Assembly: GCA_910578815.1 (NCBI GenBank)
Contig: CAJTSE010000014.1
Span: 41,168 to 101,149, forward strand
Direction of reading: 5' to 3'
DNA: 59,982 nt
DNA from: an uncultured Acetatifactor sp.
Lineage (GTDB): Bacteria; Bacillota; Clostridia; Lachnospirales; Lachnospiraceae
Position 1 is the first letter of the stretch. The number at the start of each line of letters is the position of its first letter. Shown one piece after another: positions 1 to 8,209 of this stretch. The position numbers and the translations under genes are program-made. The notes beneath the pieces are model-generated. The model saw only the letters and a program-made list of their open reading frames with translations. It made no database searches and was not told the origin of the DNA.

Positions 1-168
1 CGGGCTTATTTCATCGCCGTATTGTCTCTTTTAAGCAATGCTATTCATAAGCCCTGACGGGCTTATTTCATCGCGCTATGCGCGATATACAGACAAGCTC
101 GATCGCATGGCTTCTCGTGCAAGCACGGTCGCCATGCACCCGATCTTGTCTGTGCATTGCTTAAAAGA
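1..168. repeat. Folded repeat region at the 3' end of oadB
   Basis: A 17-base sequence, cgggcttatttcatcgc, occurs at 1-17 and again at 58-74, a 57-base period that may continue left of the window. A perfect 15-base inverted repeat pairs 27-41 with 154-168 and includes the oadB stop codon. Inside it lie three more hairpins: ATAAGCCC/GGGCTTAT near 48-67, TCGCGC/GCGCGA near 71-86, and a long one starting ACAGACAAG (90-98) with a GCATGGC/GCCATGC core. The outer stem may serve as the operon terminator, but the branched structure is larger than an ordinary terminator. A hairpin-type mobile repeat or structured RNA are the alternatives. Confidence 0.6.
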
Positions 169-1312
169 CCCCGAATATGGCCATAAATGTTCCTGCGGCC
201 ACCGCAGTTCCGATAACACCTGCCACATTGGGTCCCATAGCGTGCATCAGCAAGAAGTTAGTGGGATCCGCTTCCGCCCCCACCTTCTGGGACACTCTGG
301 CTGCCATGGGAACGGCAGATACGCCGGCAGAGCCGATCAACGGATTCACCTTGCCATGAGTAACCTTGCACATCAGCTTGCCGAAAAGGACACCGGCAAT
401 GGTGCCGAAGATAAACGCAATCAAGCCCAAGCCCACGATCTTCAGGGTATCCCAATTCAAGAACGCCTCCGCACTGGTGGTTGCACCTACAGATGTTCCC
501 AGCAGGATAACCACAATATACATCATGGCGTTGGAAGCCGTCTCTGTCAGCTGTCTTACCACACCGGATTCCCTGAACAGATTACCCAGCATCAGCATAC
601 CCACAAGGGGCGCCGTAGTGGGAAGGATCAGACACACTACGATGGTAACGATAATCGGGAACAAAATCTTCTCCAGCTTGGACACAGGCCGAAGCTGTCC
701 CATCTTGATCTTCCTCTCTTCCTTTGTGGTAAAGAGCTTCATAAAAGGCGGCTGAATCACAGGCACCAGGGACATATATGAGTATGCTGCCACCGCAATC
801 GGTCCCATAATCGCCGTCTGCCCCAGCTTACTTGCCAGGAAGATGGAGGTAGGACCGTCAGCACCGCCGATGATGGATATGGCCGCCGCTGCCATATCAT
901 TGAATCCCAACGCAATCGCTCCAAAATATGCAGCGAAAATTCCAAACTGTGCCGCCGCTCCCAGCAAAAAGCTCTTGGGATTGGCAATCAACGGGCCAAA
1001 ATCCGTCATGGCACCCACACCCATGAAAATCAGGGAGGGCAGAATCGCCCACTCATCTAATTTGTAAAAATAATACAGCAATCCGCCTACACCATTTGAA
1101 GCATCTTCCGCGTGAAGCATGATGTCGGGATAAATATTTACCAGCAGCATGCCGAAAGCAATCGGAACCAAGAGCAGCGGTTCAAATTCGTGGCGGATAG
1201 CCAGATAAAGGAAAAAGCATGCAACCGCTATCATGAGGTAATTTCCCCAAGTCAGATTAAAAAAAGCCGTCTGATGAAGCAGGTTGTTCAGCGTAGAACC
1301 TATATATTCCAT
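161..1312 (-). CDS. oadB: Na+-translocating decarboxylase beta subunit (OadB/GcdB/MmdB)
   Basis: Integral membrane subunit of a biotin-dependent sodium pump. It decarboxylates carboxybiotin and couples this to Na+ export. The 383-residue length and about ten hydrophobic segments fit the family. The family signature GGADGPTSIF is at residues 149-158; its aspartate (Asp152) corresponds to the residue implicated in Na+/proton coupling in OadB proteins. A second conserved stretch near the C terminus (GSAGVSAVPMAAR, then NFLLMHAMGPNVAG) is also typical. The start follows AGGAGG with seven bases of spacing. It is the last gene of the operon after the biotin carrier. The substrate (oxaloacetate, methylmalonyl-CoA or glutaconyl-CoA) cannot be told from this subunit. 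Confidence 0.95.
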   Translation of the reverse strand: MEYIGSTLNNLLHQTAFFNLTWGNYLMIAVACFFLYLAIRHEFEPLLLVPIAFGMLLVNIYPDIMLHAEDASNGVGGLLYYFYKLDEWAILPSLIFMGVGAMTDFGPLIANPKSFLLGAAAQFGIFAAYFGAIALGFNDMAAAAISIIGGADGPTSIFLASKLGQTAIMGPIAVAAYSYMSLVPVIQPPFMKLFTTKEERKIKMGQLRPVSKLEKILFPIIVTIVVCLILPTTAPLVGMLMLGNLFRESGVVRQLTETASNAMMYIVVILLGTSVGATTSAEAFLNWDTLKIVGLGLIAFIFGTIAGVLFGKLMCKVTHGKVNPLIGSAGVSAVPMAARVSQKVGAEADPTNFLLMHAMGPNVAGVIGTAVAAGTFMAIFGVF

Positions 1313-1370
1313 TTGTTGACCTCCTGTTGTCGTTGTCTATGGTGGAAGTAATTCCAGTGCGCCATGAACA

Positions 1371-1745
1371 TCAGTTCATGGTAGCCAGAACCGCTCCTGC
1401 CTCTACCGCATCGCCGACAGCGACATCAATACTTGCAACCGTTCCGTCCTGAGGCGCAACCACGGGAATCTCCATCTTCATGGCCTCGATAACAACCACC
1501 GGGTCTCCAGCCTTCACTGCGTCTCCAGGCTTCTTCTCCAGCTTAAATACCTTTCCTGCCGCACCTGCCTCGATCTTCACGCTGCCCGCGCCGCCTGCTG
1601 CCTTAGGTGCAGCCGCTGGAGCCGCCTTCGGTGCTGCCTTGGGAGCCGCCGGGGCCTTAGCCGCCACGGGAGCACCTGTGGACGCGCCCTCTTCTACTGT
1701 CACATCATATACATTTCCGTTTACCGTAATGGTATAATTCTTCAT
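1371..1745 (-). CDS. Biotin carboxyl carrier subunit of the decarboxylase
   Basis: A 124-residue protein that carries the covalently bound biotin shuttling CO2 from the carboxyltransferase to OadB. An N-terminal beta segment (1-25) is followed by a flexible Ala/Pro/Lys linker (about 26-52) and a C-terminal biotinyl domain. The biotin attachment motif EAMKM places the modified lysine at residue 90, 34 residues before the C terminus, as expected. The start chosen is the ATG preceded by GGAGG with eight bases of spacing; an upstream in-frame TTG would add five residues but lacks a ribosome binding site. Known names for equivalents are GcdC and MmdC. Confidence 0.93.
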   Translation of the reverse strand: MKNYTITVNGNVYDVTVEEGASTGAPVAAKAPAAPKAAPKAAPAAAPKAAGGAGSVKIEAGAAGKVFKLEKKPGDAVKAGDPVVVIEAMKMEIPVVAPQDGTVASIDVAVGDAVEAGAVLATMN

Positions 1746-1831
1746 TTTATTTTCCTCCAAAATTATAATTGTCTTTCACTATCTGCCAGTTTTTCCCTGA
1801 CATTCTATAAGATTTGGAACTTTTAGGAATT

Positions 1832-2623
1832 TTACCGTCTTCTGATCGAGCGTACCACAAACCCGTCCGTGGAAACGGCTCCTTCACTTGCCGCTATGGC
1901 CGCCGCTATCACAGCTGCCAGCTCCAGCCCGTCTGTTTCGTCCTCAGATGCTGTTTCCTCGATCTGCGCCGCGCTGTCGACACTTCCGCCGTCCCGCTCT
2001 GAAGCCTGCGCCGCTTTCTTCTTCGCCGCCGCATCCTGCGCTTTATTGATAAAGCGGAAACAGGAAATGATAAAGGAAATCAGAATCAGTACGATAAACA
2101 CCGTTCCCATGCCGATTAAAGTGTTCAGCGCCGCTTTCCCCATCAGCTGTCCCATGGATGCGGTGGGATTTAAGGCTGCCGATTCCAGACGCATGAACAA
2201 ATCGTTGGAGAAAATAATCTCCGCCACTGCATTCTGCTTTTCTCCGGTAACCGGAAGCTCCACAATAATCTGCTTTCCGTCAACCTTTACCTTCGCCCCG
2301 CCCGTTTCGGTAATGCTGCCGATGGTCTTCAAACCGGAATCGAAGGACTGTACGCCGGTTGCAACCGCGTTTCCGTCCACCATAATCCCGAAATACTGCT
2401 CACACAGATATTCGATCTCTTCGTTGGTCTCCATATCTTCAACGGCAAAGGGATTGCCCTGACAGAGGTAGTCAGAAAAAAGAGATACGACCACGGTTGC
2501 CGCGTTTTCGGCACTGTCCACCCTGCTCTGCTCATAAGCTGTCAGCTCTTCTCCGTCTCCGCAGGCAGTCAGACCGAAAATACAGGCGATCATACAAACA
2601 TAAGCCAATAGTTTCTTTTTCAT
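1832..2623 (-). CDS. OadG-like gamma subunit with lipoprotein N-terminal domain
   Basis: Small membrane subunit expected to tether carboxyltransferase and OadB. Classical OadG is about 80-120 residues; this protein has 263. Residues 1-21 look like a lipoprotein signal with lipobox LTAC (Cys21). An extracytoplasmic domain of about 145 residues follows, resembling secreted DUF3887-like folds (a memory-based impression). One transmembrane helix lies at about 169-190. The cytoplasmic tail is charged and ends with the OadG-typical LAAVIAAAIAA stretch and FVVRSIRR. The gene starts 18 bases after the carboxyltransferase stop, so co-translation is likely. The OadG assignment rests on the tail motif, the single helix and the operon position. 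Confidence 0.8.
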   Translation of the reverse strand: MKKKLLAYVCMIACIFGLTACGDGEELTAYEQSRVDSAENAATVVVSLFSDYLCQGNPFAVEDMETNEEIEYLCEQYFGIMVDGNAVATGVQSFDSGLKTIGSITETGGAKVKVDGKQIIVELPVTGEKQNAVAEIIFSNDLFMRLESAALNPTASMGQLMGKAALNTLIGMGTVFIVLILISFIISCFRFINKAQDAAAKKKAAQASERDGGSVDSAAQIEETASEDETDGLELAAVIAAAIAASEGAVSTDGFVVRSIRRR

Positions 2624-2641
2624 CTTACTCTAATCACCTCT

Positions 2642-4072
2642 CTATACTGTTCCGTGCTTTTTAGCGGGACGGTCCTCCCTTTTGGTAAAGAGCATCTCAA
2701 AGGCGCCAATCACATGTTTTCTGGTTTCGGCCGCATCTACGATCCTGTCCACATAACCTCTCCTGGCCGCGCTTACTGCAGAAAGCTGCAAAGCATCATA
2801 TGCGGCTGCCTTCTCGTTAATCACATCCGCCCCCTGGCCGTCGTACATGATTTTTGCTGCCAGTTTACCCTCCATGGTGCCGATCTTTGCATCCGGCCAG
2901 GCAAAGGTCAAATCCGCTCCGATGGCCTTGGAATTCATGACAACAGCCGCTGTTCCCAGCGCCTGACCGATCACTACGTTCACTTTGGGTACCGTGGCAT
3001 TGGCAAAAGCATAGGTAAGCTTTGCCGCCGCCTTTGCTATGCCCTTTTCGGAACACATGGTAGCCTGATAGCCCTTCACGTTGGTCAGTGTCAGCACCGG
3101 AATATCGAAAGCATCACAGAAGCTTACAAAATCCGCCGCCTTTTCACAACCCTGTTTGGAAAGAACGGCGTCCAGCTTCTCCACGGTCTTACCTTCAGCA
3201 TCACAAATCTCGCTGCGGTTGGCAACTGCTCCTACGGTCACGCCGTCCAGCTTTAAGAAGCCCACCACCATGTCTTTTGCATAATTTGCCTTTATCTCAA
3301 AGAAATCATTGTTGTCCGCCAGAATGGAAAGCGCAATGGAGGTATCGCCCACACATGCTGCCAGATCCGTGCACAAACGATTTAAATCGTCCGTACACTC
3401 TACTATATCACTGCCCTCTTCATTGTTTGAAGGCAAAAATCCCACTAAATCACGAATTTTCGTCATCACGGACGCTTCATCCGCCACTACATCCACAATG
3501 CCGCTCTCTTCGGATTGGAAAGCCGCAGAAGAAGAATCGCACTTTGTAACCACATTGCCGTCCAAAGCGTTGGGCGCATTGACAAAAAGCTTTGCGTTCT
3601 TCTCTTCCATAAAGGTAAAATCCGTTAATGTGGGAAATAGGGCAAGTCCGCCGCCACAGCTGCCTAAAACCGCTGTGATCTGAGGAACGACGCCGGAGCA
3701 TAAAGCCTGCTTTCTATAAATCTCGCCGAAAGCATTCAACGCATCCGTTGCCTCCTGCAGTCTCAGCCCTGCGGAATCAATCAGACCGATGACAGGTGAC
3801 CCTGTCTTCATGGCCAGATCATAAAGATTGGTGATTTTTTTTGCGTGCATCTCGCCCACCGTACCGTTCATCACGGACGCATCCTGACTGTACACGTACA
3901 CAGGCTTATCGCCTATTACTCCATAGCCGGTCACACAACCGTCCGAAGGAGTTTCGCCCGGTTTCATATTGAAATCCGTGGCTCTTGCAGTTACAAGTCC
4001 GCCGATCTCAACGAAACTGTTGTCATCGAGCAAAGCTGTTATTCTTTGACTCGCTTTTGATGTACTACTCAT
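2642..4072 (-). CDS. mmdA: Biotin-dependent carboxyltransferase subunit (MmdA/PccB family)
   Basis: First gene of the operon. It transfers the carboxyl group from an acyl-CoA to the biotin of the carrier subunit in the cytoplasm. The crotonase-like double fold is visible as an N-terminal half (GLIDSAGLRLQEA, then GSCGGGLAL, an oxyanion-type glycine cluster) and a C-terminal half (NVKGYQ, VVIGQALGTAAVVM, FAWPDAKIGTMEG). The protein has 476 residues against about 510 for typical MmdA or PccB, and the N terminus is shorter. The start is the ATG after GGAGGG; the open frame reaches back to 4258 but that part overlaps the upstream terminator and lacks a binding site. Substrate could be methylmalonyl-CoA or glutaconyl-CoA. 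Confidence 0.88.
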   Translation of the reverse strand: MSSTSKASQRITALLDDNSFVEIGGLVTARATDFNMKPGETPSDGCVTGYGVIGDKPVYVYSQDASVMNGTVGEMHAKKITNLYDLAMKTGSPVIGLIDSAGLRLQEATDALNAFGEIYRKQALCSGVVPQITAVLGSCGGGLALFPTLTDFTFMEEKNAKLFVNAPNALDGNVVTKCDSSSAAFQSEESGIVDVVADEASVMTKIRDLVGFLPSNNEEGSDIVECTDDLNRLCTDLAACVGDTSIALSILADNNDFFEIKANYAKDMVVGFLKLDGVTVGAVANRSEICDAEGKTVEKLDAVLSKQGCEKAADFVSFCDAFDIPVLTLTNVKGYQATMCSEKGIAKAAAKLTYAFANATVPKVNVVIGQALGTAAVVMNSKAIGADLTFAWPDAKIGTMEGKLAAKIMYDGQGADVINEKAAAYDALQLSAVSAARRGYVDRIVDAAETRKHVIGAFEMLFTKREDRPAKKHGTV

Positions 4073-4156
4073 GCTTTCAGCCCTCCGTTTATATAAATAA
4101 ATGCAGAACATTCTTAACCGGGAAACAAGCTTCCCCCGATTATCCATCAGTATACC

Positions 4157-4192
4157 ACAAAAAATGCAATCCGCATAGCACGAATTGCATTT
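4157..4192 (-). terminator. Rho-independent terminator after the first Dac gene
   Basis: Read on the minus strand, AAATGCAAT pairs with ATTGCATTT around a 13-base loop, followed by a run of six T. It lies just after the stop of the carboxypeptidase gene at 4219 and before the decarboxylase operon, so the two are probably separate transcription units. Confidence 0.85.
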
Positions 4193-4218
4193 TCTGAAAA
4201 TTTTCTTAAAATTCTTAC

Positions 4219-5706
4219 TTAAAACAAAAATCGTCCCAGCACCTGCCTTAAGCACCATTCAAAACATATTTCATCCACCGTATCCACGGTAACGATCCTC
4301 TCCCGCTTATAGACCACACCGTCCACTATGTACCGGATCTCTCCCACCTGCGTTCCGCTCTCCACAGGAGCCGCAAGCGTCTTTTCCCAGCCGTACTCCA
4401 CTTGGATTTCTTCATCTGCCCGCATGAGCAGACCCTCTACGTTCTGTCTCTTCCTTGCGACGCTCTCCGTTCCTTCCGGCTCCGGAATTGCCTCCTCGCC
4501 GCTGCCGGGCTTCCGCTCTCCGCTCTCCCGTGGAACAGCCTCGTCTTCCGCTACCGCAAGCTCCACATAAGCCGTCCCCCCCAGAATATTCGTCTGCCCA
4601 TTCAGAACCCTGACCGGTTTTAACAATGTTTCATCAAAGGCAGTCCCTTCATCTTCAAAGCTCCTGAAAAAATAGTTCTCCACCCCATACTCCATCAGCT
4701 CTCTCGTATCGCTCCATTTCCAGGTTTTATGGTTAGGCCAGCCACAGGCCAACAGTGCCACTACGAAAGTCCTGCCGTCCCGCTCCAAAGCCCCCACATA
4801 ACAGTAACCTGCCTTATTGGTAAAACCCGTTTTCCCGCTCAGAGCCCCATCCATCATATTCAGGAATGCGTTGTGATTCACACAGGAAAAGCTGCGTCCG
4901 TTGGCATAAAAGCTGTAGTTTGAAGTTCGTGTAATCTTTAAAAAATCCTCTTTCTTAGGCGAATCCAAAACGCAGTAGGACATGATCCTAGCCAGCTCCG
5001 CCGCCGTGGTACAATGCTCCTTTTGTACGACGGTGCCGTCCTGCAGGGTAAATTCCTGAGTGGCATCCAGGCCGTTTGGCGTGATAAACCAGCTGTCCCT
5101 GCATCCCAGTTCTACAGCCTTTTCATTCATCAAACGTGCAAAAGCAGCCACCGCCGCCTGACTTTCTTCCTGGGTATACTCTCCCGCCGGCTTATCCGAA
5201 AGCGGAGGCTCCAACATCCGCCTCCCCACATGCTCTGCCAGCGCCACCGCCGAGTCATTATGGGATTCCAACATCAGAGAATACAAAAGATCTCCCACCG
5301 TATATTGCTCACCCTTTTGCAGATTCAGCTTCACCTTGGGCATACCCGCCGCATAGGCGGACACCTCAAGCGTTTCCTCTAAGGAAGCATTTTCCAGAAC
5401 CAGAATGCAGGTCAATATCTTAGTGGTGCTGGCCATAGCCATAGGCGTATCCGCCGCTTTTCCGTAAAGCACTCTGCCCGTATCTCCGTCCATAAGCACT
5501 GCCGCCGTGGCATACAGGGACAGATCGGCTTCCGGAAGCTGCTCCACCGCCGGGGATAAGCCTCGCCTCATAAACAACTCGCCCGCCGAGGACGAACTGC
5601 CCCCCGCTGACACCCCGCCCTTCGGACATACCTCCTGCGCTCTCACTCCCATCTGCACCGTCAAAAAAAGAGCGCAAAAAAGGCCCCCTATTATTCTTAT
5701 CCGCAT
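4219..5706 (-). CDS. D-alanyl-D-alanine carboxypeptidase (DacF-like, S11 family)
   Basis: Penicillin-binding protein that trims the terminal D-Ala from peptidoglycan stem peptides outside the membrane. A signal peptide covers about residues 1-23. The serine peptidase motifs are S-T-T-K at 93-96 (nucleophile Ser93), S-H-N at 148-150 and K-T-G at 292-294. The C-terminal part is beta-rich, as in PBP5-type proteins, with an acidic low-complexity insert (EEAIPEPEG region), and ends without a clear amphipathic anchor. The start ATG is three bases after GAGAGGG, giving 495 residues. It follows scpB by 72 bases, a linkage resembling scpAB-dacB of bacilli. A sporulation role as for DacF is only inferred. 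Confidence 0.92.
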   Translation of the reverse strand: MRIRIIGGLFCALFLTVQMGVRAQEVCPKGGVSAGGSSSSAGELFMRRGLSPAVEQLPEADLSLYATAAVLMDGDTGRVLYGKAADTPMAMASTTKILTCILVLENASLEETLEVSAYAAGMPKVKLNLQKGEQYTVGDLLYSLMLESHNDSAVALAEHVGRRMLEPPLSDKPAGEYTQEESQAAVAAFARLMNEKAVELGCRDSWFITPNGLDATQEFTLQDGTVVQKEHCTTAAELARIMSYCVLDSPKKEDFLKITRTSNYSFYANGRSFSCVNHNAFLNMMDGALSGKTGFTNKAGYCYVGALERDGRTFVVALLACGWPNHKTWKWSDTRELMEYGVENYFFRSFEDEGTAFDETLLKPVRVLNGQTNILGGTAYVELAVAEDEAVPRESGERKPGSGEEAIPEPEGTESVARKRQNVEGLLMRADEEIQVEYGWEKTLAAPVESGTQVGEIRYIVDGVVYKRERIVTVDTVDEICFEWCLRQVLGRFLF

Positions 5707-5778
5707 TTTCCCTCTCATTCCGCCGCACACACGGCACCATAACCGGATAGATTTTTAATAATATATGAGGCCTGCTTT

Positions 5779-6348
5779 CTAAATATCCAACTGCATTTGT
5801 ACTTCCGCTTCCGCCTGCTGCTTAAACTCCTCCACCTGCACCGGATTCAGCTCCGGCAGCTCTTCCAAACTCTTTACGCCGAAGCTGCGCAGAAACTGTT
5901 CTGTTGTTCCGAACAGCAGCGGCCGGCCCGGCGCATTCAGTCTGCCCAATTCCGTGATCAGATCATATTCCAGCAGCTTATTGATAGCATGGTCACAACT
6001 GACCCCTCTGACACGTTCAATTTCCGCCCTGGTGATAGGCTGCTTATAGGCAATGATGGACAGTGTTTCCAGCACAGTATCTGTCAGCGCCATCTTCCTG
6101 GGAGCTCTGGCGATCTTGATCAGATACTCATACATCTCCGCCTTAGTGCAAAGCTGTACGGCATCGTCAAGCCAGACAAGAGCAATCCCTCTGTCCTCCT
6201 GTGCATATCGCTCTTCCATGTTCTTTAATATATCTCTCGTAACCTTTACGTCCTCTTCTATCACATCGGCCAGGCTTTTCACCTCCACCGAATCTCCCAT
6301 GGTAAACAGTACTGCCTCCAGCACCGCCTCCGCTTTGGTTTGCTCCAT
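5779..6348 (-). CDS. scpB: Segregation and condensation protein B
   Basis: Winged-helix kleisin-associated subunit of the SMC-ScpAB condensin complex, which compacts and separates chromosomes. The 189-residue length matches the family. Two winged-helix regions can be traced, with the hallmark stretch ALTDTVLETLSIIAYKQPI followed by TRAEIERVRGVSCD at about residues 84-117, and LGRLNAPGRPLLFGTTEQFL after it. It starts 47 bases after the scpA stop and is almost certainly cotranscribed with it. Its start codon is preceded by GAGGG and by a small GCC/GGC hairpin leader also seen at other genes in the window. Confidence 0.96.
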   Translation of the reverse strand: MEQTKAEAVLEAVLFTMGDSVEVKSLADVIEEDVKVTRDILKNMEERYAQEDRGIALVWLDDAVQLCTKAEMYEYLIKIARAPRKMALTDTVLETLSIIAYKQPITRAEIERVRGVSCDHAINKLLEYDLITELGRLNAPGRPLLFGTTEQFLRSFGVKSLEELPELNPVQVEEFKQQAEAEVQMQLDI

Positions 6349-6395
6349 ATATCCCTCATTCCGCCCACAAACGGCCTTTGATGTAAGGTGTTCCC

Positions 6396-7151
6396 TTACT
6401 GCATATTAGCTAACTGCGAAGTAATAATAATATCGTCAAAAATATTCTCCTGACTGATGGATATTTTACCAATCTTCATCAGCTCCAGTATAATTAAAAA
6501 GGTGACGATCAGCTCCATCTTACTGGACTGCTTTTCCAGCAGCCTGCGAAAACTAAAACTCTTGTGCTCTCTGGCATATGCCTCCACATAAAGAGCCTTG
6601 GCCTCCATATCTACCTCTTCCTTCTCGATGTTACCATACCGGCTTCGGATGGGGTCGATCTTATCCTCCTGCTTTCTGACTATGAACTTAAACAGCTCAT
6701 GCAGCTTATTTAAGGTCATATCTCCTATCAGCTCTTCGTAATCTATGGGCTGCCTGTAAGCCGCCACTTCCTCCGGCAGCTTCTGCGCACGATAAAGATT
6801 TCTTTCCGCATCCACCTGCCTGTCCCGCAGCTCAAAGGACATAAATTTGTACATCTTATACTCCAGCAGCTTTTGCACCAGCTCCGCTCTCGGATCCTCT
6901 TCCTCCCCTTCCTCGTTTACCTCCTTGGGAAGAAGCATACGGCACTTAATGTCGATCAATGTCGCCGCCATTACCAGAAATTCGCTCATCACATTCATGT
7001 CTTCTTTTTCCATCTGCCGAATATAGTCCAGGTATTGCGCCGTGATCTCCACAATGGGGATGTCATAAATATCTATTTTATTCTTATCAATCAGATGAAG
7101 CAGAAGGTCCAGGGGCCCTTCAAATACTTCCAGCTTAACAGGTATCGCCAT
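6396..7151 (-). CDS. scpA: Segregation and condensation protein A
   Basis: Kleisin subunit bridging SMC heads in the bacterial condensin. The N terminus has the family signature VFEGPLDLLLHLIDKNKIDIYDIPI (about residues 9-33), and the acidic middle plus the C-terminal winged helix (VTFLIILELMKIGKISISQENIFDDI) are intact over 251 residues. It is the first gene of scpA-scpB, with a candidate promoter and LexA-like box immediately upstream. The start follows GAGGG with four bases of spacing. Confidence 0.96.
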   Translation of the reverse strand: MAIPVKLEVFEGPLDLLLHLIDKNKIDIYDIPIVEITAQYLDYIRQMEKEDMNVMSEFLVMAATLIDIKCRMLLPKEVNEEGEEEDPRAELVQKLLEYKMYKFMSFELRDRQVDAERNLYRAQKLPEEVAAYRQPIDYEELIGDMTLNKLHELFKFIVRKQEDKIDPIRSRYGNIEKEEVDMEAKALYVEAYAREHKSFSFRRLLEKQSSKMELIVTFLIILELMKIGKISISQENIFDDIIITSQLANMQ

Positions 7152-7182
7152 ATTTCCCTCACAAATTCGCTCGCATTTTCCT

Positions 7183-7228
7183 ATTGTAGCAGACTTTACT
7201 CAGGAATCGCAAGAGGAACATGTGTTCC
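7183..7228 (-). promoter_or_regulatory. scpA promoter with LexA-like box
   Basis: On the minus strand TTGCGA (7207-7212) and TACAAT (7183-7188) are 18 bases apart. Two bases upstream of the -35 hexamer lies GGAACACATGTTCC (7215-7228), which contains GAAC-N4-GTTC, the core of the Gram-positive LexA (DinR) operator. Damage-regulated expression of scpAB would be unusual. The box may be fortuitous because it sits just outside the core promoter. Confidence 0.55.
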
Positions 7229-7261
7229 GATATTATCAGACATAACATCATTTTTCAATCT

Positions 7262-8152
7262 TCAACTAATATTGACAGCTTTCACAGCTCCCTCTTCCTC
7301 CGGCGAAAACTCCACCACCCACAGCTCTCCCGGATTAAATAACCGCACCAGAATAGTGTGCATTCCCAACCCCCTGCTTAGGAGCATAGTTTTACCTTCC
7401 TCTTTAAAAATTCCTCCGTCATATTTCGGAAACAATTTCATATTTGGTGATATGACCCCTCGGCCCCAAATGGGCACCCTGACCACACCGCCGTGTACAT
7501 GCCCGGACACCGTCAGATCAGCTCCCCACTGCGCATACTCCGGAAAATACTCCGGATTGTGTGCAAGAAGTATTGTGTAACGGTCGTCATCCGGCATTCC
7601 CAGCAGCTGCTCCAAATACCCTTTTTCCATCTCCTGCTTTTTATAACGACTGTAATATTTTTTTGCAATCTCTGCACCATACACGGTAATGCCGTACTCA
7701 TCCAACTTCGCGTGGCTGTTGACCATAGGGCAGATTTCCATTTCTTTCAAAGCCTGTCCGTATTCCCCGGCCATGTTCCCATATGTCTGGGGATACAGCT
7801 TCAAGCGGCATTCATGATTTCCGTTTCCATAATATACAGGGAACTCTCCTGCCAGCTCCCGCAGAAAGCAAATAGCAGGCTTCATACTTTTTCCCGGCTT
7901 AGCCGTCAAAATATCACCTGCTATTAATATTATATCCGGCTTTTTTAAGCGAATGGCCGCTAAAAGACTTTTATTTCCTTTACCGTAACACTTGTTATGA
8001 AGGTCTGCAAGTACTACTGCCCTCATCGGCTTTTTAATACGCTTATCACATATTTTAAGTTCGCGAACCACAAAACGATTACTGTCATACAGGATCACCC
8101 ACATGAGCAGAATACAAATGATTGCCAAAAAAGTGATCATAACATCCGTCAT
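7262..8152 (-). CDS. Membrane-anchored metallophosphoesterase (calcineurin-like)
   Basis: A 296-residue protein with one N-terminal hydrophobic helix (about 4-22) and a calcineurin-like phosphoesterase domain. The dinuclear-metal motifs are in order: ADLHNK (about 49-54), AGDILTAK (77-84), GNGNHE (109-114) and the HVHGG block near 220. This arrangement resembles the YkuE/YaeI group, which cleaves small phosphoesters or lipid-linked phosphates; the substrate is unknown. The first motif has DLH as in that group. It starts after GGAGG and lies between the second Dac gene and scpA, all on the same strand. Confidence 0.88.
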   Translation of the reverse strand: MTDVMITFLAIICILLMWVILYDSNRFVVRELKICDKRIKKPMRAVVLADLHNKCYGKGNKSLLAAIRLKKPDIILIAGDILTAKPGKSMKPAICFLRELAGEFPVYYGNGNHECRLKLYPQTYGNMAGEYGQALKEMEICPMVNSHAKLDEYGITVYGAEIAKKYYSRYKKQEMEKGYLEQLLGMPDDDRYTILLAHNPEYFPEYAQWGADLTVSGHVHGGVVRVPIWGRGVISPNMKLFPKYDGGIFKEEGKTMLLSRGLGMHTILVRLFNPGELWVVEFSPEEEGAVKAVNIS

Positions 8153-8209
8153 TGTATTCCTCCATTATCATAAAGTTCTTTTGCAGATATTATATCATAC
8201 TTTTTTCTA

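Noticed and set aside
3088..3549. A proline/arginine-rich plus-strand open frame of 153 codons
   Set aside because: It is antisense to the carboxyltransferase gene and has the composition of a complementary-strand shadow.
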